From Hericium rajendrae (taxonomy: Eukaryota > Basidiomycota > Agaricomycetes > Russulales > Hericiaceae): DNA of 64,000 bases. The translations under genes were made by a program, and so were the position numbers. Below are positions 31,200-41,525 of this stretch, piece by piece. The notes below the pieces were generated by a model that was not told where the DNA came from, made no database searches, and saw nothing but the letters and a program-made list of their open reading frames with translations. Within the stretch, counting starts at the first letter, position 1. Every line of letters starts with the position of its first letter. The stretch lies in NCBI GenBank assembly GCA_033439255.1, contig CM065889.1, forward strand, positions 930,001 to 994,000. The letters are read 5' to 3'.

Positions 31200-34100
31200 T
31201 CTCACCACTTTCCCCTATCCTTGCCCGCCACTATGACTTCTTGCATTTTCTAGCGTCGATCGCTATTCCAGACTCATCTATTTTTGTGCGTTCTTATCGG
31301 TTGTTCGTTTCCCACATATTTCATAAAATCCAAAAACATCTTCATAATTCATGCTTAAAACCCCGAAAACATCTTCCTTACAGTCTTGTTGTCTTGAGTT
31401 CTTTGTACAATAAAATGCTGGTACCTTCTCTCCCTCTGTATGCCTCCCTTTTTTCTTTTACTATGAAATCTCCTCCCTGTAGTTTAACCTTGGACTCTCG
31501 GGCCTCGGACCTTTGTTTTATTTCTTTGCATAGCGCCCCTTGCCATCGGATATCTGGGATCCCCAATGACACATATTGTGCATCATTTGACTCACATCCT
31601 GCGGCAACATGCCTCTTCGCATTGACCTCGCTCCATGGCAATAATAATCCTACTTGCACGACAGGTGGAATAACTTCGGTGCTCCTGAACTTGGTCAAAA
31701 GTCATGCGCAATCCTTCACCATGTACAAACGCATTGACAAGAAGGTTAAACCAGTGCCTGGGACATTCCCGGAGTCTGCACGAGTCCATCGACAAATTCC
31801 CGAAGATCCACTTCTGACCCTGCCACATTTACCAAAGCTACCACCTGACTTCCAGCCGATGGCACGTATCACCGAAGAACGTCGTAACATCCTAAAAATC
31901 AATACGGAGGGGTTCCTATGGCCAGAAGAGGAAAAACTCTTCACGCACATCATGGTGCTAAATGAGGAGGCCCTTGCCTTTGAAGAGACTCAGCGCGGGA
32001 CCCTCAAAGAATCCTATTTTATGCCATACATTATTCCCACTGTACCTCATAGTCCCTGGGAGTACCGAAACATACCGATCTCACCTGGAATAAAGGACAA
32101 GGTCATCGCACCAATCAAAGAAAAAATTGTAGCCGGAGTATATGAGCCATCTCAATCAGCTTATCGTTCCCACTGGTTTTGCATATTGAAGAAAAATGGC
32201 AAGCTCCGTATTGTACATGATCTTCAGCCACTCAACAAGGTGACCATCTGAGATTCAGGAGTCCCGCCTATCTTGGATAACTTTGTTGAACCTTTTGCAG
32301 GGTGGGCATGTAACACCGTCTTTGATCTCTTCTGGGGATTTGATGCACGAAAAGTTCATCCCGAAAGCCGTGATCTCACTGCATTTCTGATGTCGCTTGG
32401 ACTTCTCCGCATCACATCAATGCCCATGGGCTTTACCAACTCCCCAGCTGAATTTCAGAATTGCATGGTGTTCATCCTGCAGCCTGAAATCCCTGAACAT
32501 GCCAACATCTTCATTGATGACTTGGCAGTTAGAGGGCCAAAGACTCAGTACCTCGATGAAAAAGGAGAACCAGAGGTGTTATCGGAAAATCCAGGAATTC
32601 GACGATTCATCTGGGAACATGCGCAGGATGTTCATCGGATCATGCACCACATCAAGCATGCCGGAGCGACGTTTGCACCCAACAAAGTTCAGATTTGCCG
32701 CCCGAGTGTTGATATTCTGGGGCAGACGTGCACACAGGATGGACGTATACCAGAAGATAAAAAGGTTTCCAAAATTCTCAATTGGCCTCCACTAAAGACC
32801 CCAAAAGACGTGCGAGGATTTTTAGGTCTATGTGGCACAGTCCGCATCTGGATTCCTGGATACTCCCAGATCATCCGACCACTCACTGAACTTACTCGAA
32901 AGGAAGCTGAGTTTATTTGGGATGAACGGCAACAAAAAGCCTTTGATCAGCTAAAGAAGCTTGTCACAACGGCACCTGCTTTACGAGCTATCGACTACTC
33001 ATCGGACAAGCCTATCATATTATCAGTTGACTCAAGTAAGCATGCCGTTGGATTCATTCTCTCCCAGTTAGATGAAGAAGGCCGACGAAGACCTGCTCGG
33101 TATGGATCATTGCCCATGAGCGAAGTAGAGTCTCGTTACTCTCAGCCAAAGCTGGAATTATTCGGGTTGTACCGAGCCCTCAAACATTACAGCATACATC
33201 TTATCGGTGCCACAGATCTTTACGTCGAGGTTGATGCCAAGTACATCAAGGGAATGTTAAATGCCCCAGACCTTCAGCCGAATGCCGCTATCAATCGATG
33301 GATCCAAGGAATCCTCATGTTCGACTTCACCCTTGTCCATGTACCGGCGGATAAATTTAAAGGGCCAGATGCTTTGTCACATCGAGAACCCGCTGAAGGG
33401 GAACGCGAAGAGGAGGATGATGATTCATGGCTGGACAACATTGCACTCTATGCCGTGATCTCTAAAACATCCCCATCTGTTCCACATCACTATTCTGTTA
33501 GGAAATTGCCGTCATTCATATTTTCAGCCACCATTCAACTTGACCAGGAGCTGCAGGATATTTTTAGATTTCTAAAGACTCTTCAGTATCCTGCCAAAGT
33601 CAAGACTGTACAGGATGATCGACACTTTCTGCAAAAAGTAGCTCGGTTTTTCGTCAAAGGAGATTCCATGTATCGGAGGAATGGAAATGAACACCCCTTC
33701 AAAGTGATCTTTGGTCACGATGAGCGTACAAAGTTGTTTACTGAAGCACATGAAGGACTTGGACATCGAGGGGAGCAATCTGTGTTCGAGACACTTCGAC
33801 TCCAATTCTATTGGCCACATATGAGGCACAATGTACAACATCATGTGCGCTCTTGTCACGAGTGCCAAATTCGAAGTCTAAAGAGAAAGGTCATTCCACC
33901 CATGATCTCGACACCAGGCTCAAACTTATGGGTGAAGGTGTACCTTGACCTAATGGACTTACCACAGGTAGGAGGAGACAATGGATTTCAATACATAGTG
34001 GCAGCACGAAACGACCTTTCCCGAGCCTCGGAAGGGCGAGCCCTTCGCAACAAAAGATCTGAAAACCTTGCCAACTTCCTCTGGGAAGAAATATACTGCC

Positions 34101-34906
34101 GATACGGAGCAATTGGCCAGGTGGTCACAGACAACGGAAAGGAGTTCCTGGGCGCATTCCGCAAGCTGACAGAAGAAATGGGAACACCGCACGTTACCAT
34201 CTCTCCTTATAATTCTAGAGCAAATGGAGTTGTAGAACGCAGGCACTTTATTATCCGAGAAGCCATTATCAAATCCTGTGAAGGAAAGATTCATAAATGG
34301 CCTCAAAAAGTCGCACAGGCATTCTTTGCTGACCGAATTACCGTTAGTCAATCAACAGGATTTTCCCCCTACTACCTCCTTCATGGATGTCATCCGGTAC
34401 TTCCATTTGATCTCACCGAAGCCACGTTCCTTGTTGAAGGATTTAAATCAGGAATGGAGGAAGCCGATCTTCTAGCACTTCGGATTCGCCAATTGGAGAA
34501 GAGGCCATCAGATGTAGCCAAAGCAGCCTTGACCCTCAAGCAGCATAGATTGGGATCGAAAGAGAAGTTTGAACGACGATTTGCACGAAAAATGATAACA
34601 GAATACTATCAGCCCGGAGACCTAGTCCTGATGCGCAACACAGGCATAGAACTTAGTGCTGATCGAAAGGCAAAGCCTCGCTATCTTGGTCCATATGTCG
34701 TGGAAAGAAGGACAAAGGGAGGTTCATATGTGCTACGAGAACCAAGTGGAGCATACCTTAAATATGCAAGTGCAGCCTTTAGGCTCCTACCTTACATCGC
34801 TCAATCGGGATCAGAGCTTCCCAAGATAGGTCGAAAACTTGTGGAGGCCAAAAGTTCAGATTCTGAGGAATCTTCTTCCGAAGATGGATCTTCTCATGAC
34901 GATTAG
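31200..34906 (+). pseudogene. pol: Element A Pol: reverse transcriptase, RNase H, integrase
   Basis: This is one frame except for TGA at 32249-32251, where Arg is expected just after LNKVTI. In order: a linker (MYKRIDKKVKPVPG at about 31720), RT palm motifs including FIDD at about 32510, and RNase H (SVDSSKHAVG at about 33025, then conserved Glu and Asp). Integrase follows with an HHCC zinc finger (HEGLGH to CHEC, 33750-33860), catalytic Asp in YLDLMDLP, Asp in VTDNG (about 34126) and Glu in GVVERRH, and a basic/acidic C-terminus. The order RT-RH-IN makes it Ty3/gypsy. The upstream limit is uncertain. Apart from the one stop it looks intact, so decay is recent. Confidence 0.9.
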
Positions 34907-34950
34907 GACGGTCGCAACTGGGGACAGTTGCCATTCAAGTTCCCCATGGA
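34907..34950 (+). other. Short Pol-to-LTR spacer
   Basis: 44 bp between the Pol stop and the 3' LTR. It contains a GGGGACAG purine run, but no strong polypurine tract directly at the LTR border. Confidence 0.35.
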
Positions 34951-36054
34951 TGTTACGCTCGCAACATGTTTTGAGCGTTAACATGAAGAAAAGGGCGGCA
35001 CATCACTCATTTTGCTTATAAAATGAGAAGAAGCAACGTCATGTAAGAATTTGCCAACCTGCATCAAAACCATCCCACAAACACGCTGCACTCTCCCTAA
35101 AAGCCTTATTCATGCTCCCTCTTGACTCCGCCCCTCATGCTCCAACGCATCATGGCCTGGTTTGATTCTCTTCTTAATCCTGCTCCAGAACCTCGCCGGC
35201 CTGCTCCCACTGAGAATCTCCCTCCTCTCTTCCTAGTAGTCCATCATGATTCCCTGCGAAGCGTCACTACCGAGAGACTCAATTTTTACCTCGGAAGGAA
35301 CCTCATCACTGCCAACCCTAGATACCGTCTAACGGTTCTCGACGGGCCAGAGCCACCTGACCCTCGACGAATTCTTGAAGGTATGCAGGACATCGCCGAC
35401 CAGATATCCATCGCTGCACATCATCAGGAGCAGGAGATCGAGACCGAACTCGTCTTCGATGACCGTTCCTTTGTAACGTTGACTGATACGGATGTAGGGG
35501 ACCTCCGACTGGAGGTAGAAAGGCATGAGAATGACGACATCCCCAGCATCATGGCTGCTGCATTCCCTGCCACGCTCTCTGCTGCCCAATTCCCTCCTTC
35601 CATTCCAGCCGCCCCGAGTGCTCCCGCATTAGCTCCACCCCCGCCTATGCCAACACTTCCTGAGATCAGTACCGACCCGATGTTCCATGCCCCTGGTATC
35701 ATCACCATTATTCCCGAAGGGCCCTTCAGCCACATCTATGCTTGACAGTTCCATCAGTGCACCGGCTACGTCTGGGCCCCCTCCTCTGTTGATCTCCCTT
35801 TTAACTTCATGACCATCCGGCTCATCACCGGAAACCTGCACTTCCCCTGGATCTCAGTCGTTAAGCCGATGATGCCCATTCGCAAAGGCCAGTTCATCTT
35901 GTTGATCTCGGACATTGAAGGATCCTGCGCCTATGGCGCTATCAAGGAACTCCTCTCGGTGACGGATACCTGGGCCGTTTGGAGAGTAAGACGTATGAAG
36001 GTTGTGGATGATCTCGGGCCTGATTGGGGGGAGGAGCCAGCCAGCCCTGATCCC
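34951..36054 (+). repeat. 3' LTR of element A, first 1104 bp
   Basis: Colinear with 4947-6050 at very high identity, then cut by the Plavaka element whose target duplication is CC (36053-36054). The remaining LTR sequence is found on the minus strand at 57887-57573, 50718-50476 and 48990-48419. Confidence 0.9.
35137..36054 (+). pseudogene. Second copy of the LTR-encoded ORF, disrupted
   Basis: The counterpart of 5133-6404. It retains CAG where the 5' copy has TAG, but has its own TGA at 35743-35745 where the 5' copy has CGA. The Plavaka insertion then truncates it. Its C-terminal codons lie inverted at 57887-57573 and beyond. The two LTR copies therefore carry different single nonsense changes. 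Confidence 0.75.
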
Positions 36055-36089
36055 CATCAGGAACCCTTGGAACTTTCTGATGCATCTGA

Positions 36090-36660
36090 ACTGTGTCTGA
36101 CTTGTCTGATATCAGAAATGTTTCTGATATCAGACACTCAGAAGATCAGAAATAAGTCTAAAATCAGAATTGACTTCTGATGTCAGACAGATAATCTGCT
36201 AATCAGAATATAATCTGCTTTCAGATTTTTTCTGAAATCAGATCAATCAGATTGATGTCAGATCAGAGTTCTAAGTCAGATCAGAAACTATACTCAGATC
36301 AGAGAAACTCTAGTCAGATTAGAAAATCAGATCAGATCAGAAACTCTGGTCAGATCAGAGTTCTAGGTCAGATCAAAGTTTAGAGTCAGATCAGAATTCA
36401 AAGTCAGATCAGAAATCTCTCAGATCAGAAACCCTACTCAGATCAGAATTTAGGGTCAGATCAGAAACTCTGCTCAGATCAGAAACCCTACTCAGATCAG
36501 AAACCCTACTCAGATCAGAATTTAGGGTCAGATCAGAAACTTTGCTCAGATCAGAGATTCAAGTCAGATCAGAATTTAGAGTCAGATCAGAGTTCTAAGT
36601 CAGATCAGAATTTAGAGTCAGATCAGAATTTAGAGTCAGAGCAGAATTTTAGATTAGACC
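36090..36660 (+). repeat. Left subterminal CAGATCAGA array
   Basis: Dozens of CAGATCAGA / TCAGATC words spaced roughly 15-25 bp apart, often separated by AATTTAGAGT or AACCCTACT. These are likely transposase binding sites. Confidence 0.75.
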
Positions 36661-37005
36661 AGAATCACACCAAAAATACAAAATGCAGCTCAATATTATG
36701 CAGTAGATGATGTAAATCAATCAGATAGGCATACTCAGATGAAAAAGCATGAAAGCAAAGTTAAAAAGGAAAGATCAGAAAGCATTAAAGGGCTTTAGAA
36801 GTAAAGGATAAAGGATACTTAGAGAAGATATTAGAATGATCTAAAAGAAAAAGCAGAACTGAGTAGGGATCAACCAGACCAGAAGAGATCTAAAAGAAAA
36901 ATTATAACTGAGTGGAGATCAAAATTAGAAGCACAAATGATGAAAAAATATCCAAGCACCAAGTCAAAGACATGCCCAACCATCAACCAATGCAGCAGAT
37001 CAACT
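36661..37005. other. 3' flank of the Plavaka second gene
   Basis: AT-rich non-coding sequence between the subterminal array and the stop codon of the minus-strand gene. It contains no recognisable feature. Confidence 0.4.
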
Positions 37006-40000
37006 TTACTTGTTGGCCAAAGCCTTGAGACCACGACGACGGGCAGAGATGGCTGACTTGCCAGGAGCATTAGTCGCCTTCCGCTTTGGCTGAAGCAACT
37101 GCTTGACTGCCTTTATAATAATGCCCCACTTCTCATCAGTGAAGCCAGCGATGACTTCTGCATAGTCATCAGTAATGTTACCCCAGATGCCATTGGAGAA
37201 TCAGCTCTTGATCCTTGCCTCCAGTTGAGGATCAGGTGCATTGGGGTCAGGACGCAACCACCGGGTCCAAGCACGCTCAACCTATATACAAGTCAGATAA
37301 ATGAAACAAAAAGAAAAGAGACATACTGCAGTAGTAGCCAGTGCTAGCGCACCAACTGGCCATTCAAGCCGCTGAGAGTTCTCGGGCATCTCTGACACAC
37401 TCTGCACATGTGCAGCAGTGAGGGTCTGCAAGATGACTCGAGATAGGAAAGCATCTTTGTATACCTGTCAAGAACATGTTAATAAGCAAAAGATAATATT
37501 CAGCAGTCTTACCAGGTGCCCATTATTGTCCTTATACGAGGTGCGAAAGATAAATGGAATGGTTGCACCATCATCAGCATCTTGAATCCCCAGCATCTTC
37601 GCAGCGTAGTCTTCTTTCGCATCGAGATCATTGTCGATAGCAGACTCTACACTCCAGAAATGATCTGCCACAGCGTCAATGGCTGCATAAGCAAAGCCAC
37701 GGCGCCACTCGTATATGCGCTGCATCAACTAACCACAAGACATAAGCTATTGAAGAGACAACAGAGAAAAACTCACAAGAGAATACACCATATCTTCTTT
37801 GTCCTTGAATTCCCGAGGTACAGAAGGGAAAACAAGATCCCAAAGGTTCTGGATGGGCTCAAGGAGCTCCTGTGTGTCCCATGGATCAGCGCGCGTACCC
37901 AAGAAGTCCCGAACCATTGGCAAAAATATATCTTGCCAGCGCGGCATTGTACCGGGAGGCAAATCAGCATTGGTCGGCTTCCTGGTCTTGGTACGTTGCA
38001 TCTCGGTCTCAGTGTCATCCTCGTCCTCGCCATTGCGAGGACGAGGATGAGGTGTGTGTGGTGTCTAATGATAAACATCAGCATTGAATTTGTGAGGAAT
38101 TAAACATAAACTTACCTGTTGAGATGCAGATGCTGGAGGCAGTGGTCCGCGTGCGGGTGTTACAGGCTGCAAGACAATAGACTATTAGACAAATACATAG
38201 CCAAAGAAAAAAGAAAAGAAAAAACCTTCTTCGGTGCTGAAAAAGAGCGGGGCCCGGCACCCATATCACGTGCAGGTGGATTCTTTGGTGTAGATACACC
38301 ATGCTGTGAGGATGGGGGATGACGACTGAGTTCGCGGTTGTTGAGATCCCTGGCCTGTTTGCCCCGCGAAGAGCTAGCAGGACGAGAACGAGGGCCAGTA
38401 GACTCGTTCTCGTTCTCGTCAATCTCGACCTGCATCCGGTCGTGCTGGCGCGCAGAAGTTGGACCATGAGAACGAGCCTGAACAGGCTCGTTCTCGTAGT
38501 AATCGAGCTGCTTATGGAGTTAGTCACAATCCGAAGAAACAAAAGCATGAAAACGAACCGCATGATGTTCATCCTCGTCAACACGGAGTTCCTGGTGCGC
38601 AGACGAGGACGAAACACGAGAACGAGCTGCTAGTGGCTCGTTCTCGTCGATGCGGGGCTGAGTGCGAGGGCGCTGGCCTGAAGATGACGTAGGACCATGA
38701 GAACGAGCCACGCCGGGCTCGTTCTCGTGGTTGGTGGGTTGGATGCGAGGGTTCGGACGCGAGGAGGATCGGGCACCGCGAGAACGAGCTTCTTGTGGCT
38801 CGTTCTCGTGGTTGGTGGGCTGGATGCGAGGGTCCTGACGCGAGGAGGGCCGGACACCACGAGAACGAGCTTCTTGTGGCTCGTTCTCGTGGTTGTTGGG
38901 CTGAATGCGAGGGTTCTGACGCGAGGAGGGCCATACACCACGAGAACGAGCTTCTTGTGGCTCATTCTCGTGGTTGGTGGGCTGGATGCGAGGGTTGTGC
39001 CGCGAGGAGGATCGGGCACCGCGAGAACGAGCCTCCTGTGGCTCGTTCTCGTCGACAGAAGGCTGGGTGTGGGGTTTCTGATGCGACGAGGACCGAGAAG
39101 TATGAGAACGAGCCGCGCCGGGCTCGTTCTCGTCGACAGGGGGCTGGGTGTGGGGGTTCTGACGCGACGAGGACTGAGAAGCAAGAGAACGAGCCGCGCC
39201 GGGCTCGTTCTCGTAGTTGGTAGGCTGGATACGGGGATTCTGCCGCGAGGAGGGTCGGGCACCGCGAGAACGAGCCTCCTGTGGCTCGTTCTCGTCGACA
39301 GGAGGCTGGGCACGAGGATCCTGATGCGAAGAGGACCGGGCTCCGCGAGAACGAGCATCTTGTGGCTCGTTCTCGTAGTCCATGGGGTCGGAGCAAGTCG
39401 ACTCCTGCGAAAATGGATGATGAGAAGGAGAACGAGTCCGTTCGGACTCGTTCTCATCGTTGCCGTGCTGAAAGAAATCAAAACGTACCTCCTGGTCCTC
39501 CCAGCGCTCGTCTGGCCGGAATTCGTTCCCATCCTCGATCAAGAGGCCTTTCTTGATCTCCCAGGCTCATTTGAGTTGCTGGAAGTCCTTGTCTTCGGCA
39601 AGATCGAGCTCGTGCTCATGAGGCGAGCGAACGGGGCTGGGTGAACGGCCCCAGTAGTCATCAACGGGGGGTGGTTCGTCGAGTGGAGAGGAAAGGGTGT
39701 CGAAGGTGATCTGTACCTACAGATCACCAGTGTCAGTTTATACAATAGAATAAAACTTATACCACGCACCTGACTTGAGCGATGTATCTTCGTTTGTTGC
39801 CCTCCAAACTCCCAGCTCTCCAAAGCCTCGTCATCATCTTCACTCGCCTCCGATTGTGTTCGATCGCGAGGCGGCGGACCCGAAGATTTGCTGTGTTTGG
39901 AACCGCGCCTGGTCGTATCTTGTGAGTGCGTGATCTCGCGCCAATCGGGTCGTAATCCAGTTCTGCAAGTAGCATGGAGTGTGCGAGGGAGGACGATAGG

Positions 40001-41096
40001 CATGGGTGCAATTAGTGAGTTGTCCGAGTTGGGAAATCCGAGTTAAGGAATCGAGCGTCTGCTTACTGATCAGAAAATTTCTGATTCAACTCGAGCATGC
40101 CTTGACCTCGAGGCTGCTTGAAGCTGACTTTCTTTCTCTTATTCTTCGTTGGAGGCTCATAATCTTCATCTTCCTCGATATCTCCCATATTCGCATCGCC
40201 ATCATCGTCTTCATTCCGGTCTTCGTCTTGGCTGGGCTTGTCTTCGTCAGGCTCAGAGGGTCCACGGGAGCGATCACGATCATCGTCGAAGAGGTTATCT
40301 GCGCGCAGATCAAAGGTGAGTAGGTACGTTCGAGTCGAATAGATATATAGAATACTGACCGTTGTCTGTGTCCTCATCGTACTTACCTCGTTCCCCATCC
40401 ATTTCCAGGAACCTATCACCAATCTCGCGCCCAAGATCCTCCAACCTTGCTATCCCTTTATCTATCGCTACTATTTCTGCGTCGTCTTCACTCCGATAAC
40501 CCGCCAGTGCATCGTCGTCTTCGCCGATCTGCGACGATTCTTCTTCTTCTTCTCGTACGGCTTGACGGACAACCGGCGCGGGCTCGGTACCATCATCGGT
40601 CTCAGTCTCACTATCATCTGGAGGGGCTCTCGACTTTTCTGCTAGGTTCTCAGGTAAGTTTTCATCTCGTAAATCAAGCCGAACTTCACTTACTAGTTTC
40701 CATTTCCACTTCTACCTCCTCATGTGGCACCTCACGATGTGGTCCTTGTTTCCATCCATTGCTGCCCGTGGTGCTATGCGGGACATCACGATGCTGTGCT
40801 CGTTGGGCACCTTGTCCACGACGTTGCGCTCGTTGGGTATCTTGTCCACAACGCGTGGGGATGACAACTTGGGGTACTGTTGTCCCGCTCCGTGTCTGCG
40901 TGCTTGTGCCCTGGCACGTTGTGCCCTGTCGCGTTGAATGCTGGACATTACCATTGCGCGCAGCGTCCTCTGCGAGCAGCTCGAGCTCGGAACGCCGGTG
41001 CTTGCGTGGCACTTTATCTTGATCCTCGCCGTTTGACTGAGCAAGAGCGGGAAACTGGTGAGGGTCCCGATTTCTTTTTCGAGACCGCGGCGGCAT
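37006..41096 (-). pseudogene. Plavaka second gene, ten exons, DUF6532-like C-terminus
   Basis: Exons on the minus strand by GT-AG and frame: 41096-40694, 40641-40387, 40298-40067, 39962-39770, 39716-38226, 38166-38116, 38064-37777, 37728-37513, 37464-37327 and 37281-37006. The N-terminus is basic then highly acidic. Exon 5 encodes about eleven 30-residue repeats built on ENEPQEARSRG. The last exons give a helical domain (MPRWQDIFLPMVRDFLG, later LEWPVGALALATTAVERAW) that resembles DUF6532-type fungal proteins, a tentative match. In-frame stops at 39567 (TGA), 38520 (TAA) and 37201 (TGA) all fit C-to-T changes. The start lies 430 bp from the transposase start in opposite orientation, so both probably share a promoter region. 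Function unknown. Confidence 0.6.
38400..39460 (-). repeat. Coding minisatellite of hairpins (about 90-bp period)
   Basis: Each unit contains GAGAACGAGC, 6-8 variable bases, then GCTCGTTCTC, so every repeat can form a 10-bp hairpin with a variable loop. At protein level these bases read ENEP and (A)RSR. About eleven units are present. Confidence 0.85.
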
Positions 41097-41525
41097 GCTG
41101 ACTATGAAAGGTTGGAATATAGGTTATCGTGCTGGCAGTAGAGGTTACAGAGAGAAAATTAGCCGAAGCTACAGGTCTCGGCCACGTCACGGTTCACCTT
41201 GTCTGGAGCCACAGGTCTCGGCTGCCGCCTGGCTCACAGTGCGACTTCGCTACAGCAACAGAGACCTGTCGTTAAGTCATCTATTGTGCGGAGCAGTTAA
41301 TTACAAAGCCTTTGTGCACACACCTGCTTCACATCTGCTTGGTGTTTAATTCCTCTCAGAATAGCATTGCTCTCCGTCTTTTCTGGAAGTTGACCTCACT
41401 CAGTGACAGCTTGGTCTCTTCTGCATCTCAAATCTGTGTCACAACTGATTGTGAAGTTGACTTGGGCATATCTAACATCACGATATTGATATCATCTGCT
41501 CTCTCTTTGGTTGCTCCAAGTCATA
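41097..41525. promoter_or_regulatory. Divergent promoter region of the two Plavaka genes
   Basis: The 429 bp between the two ATG codons contain a repeated CCACAGGTCTCGGCTGCCG-like motif (for example GAGCCACAGGTCTCGGC near 41206 and CTACAGGTCTCGGCCACG near 41168). No clear TATA box. The region is kept in the inverted copy at 62070-62498, where the CGTCACGG segment differs by one change and a short deletion. Confidence 0.5.

Noticed and set aside
38400-39460. Regularly spaced palindromic repeats resembling a CRISPR array
   Set aside because: The unit is a coding minisatellite in a multi-exon eukaryotic gene. The spacers are themselves related and there are no cas genes.
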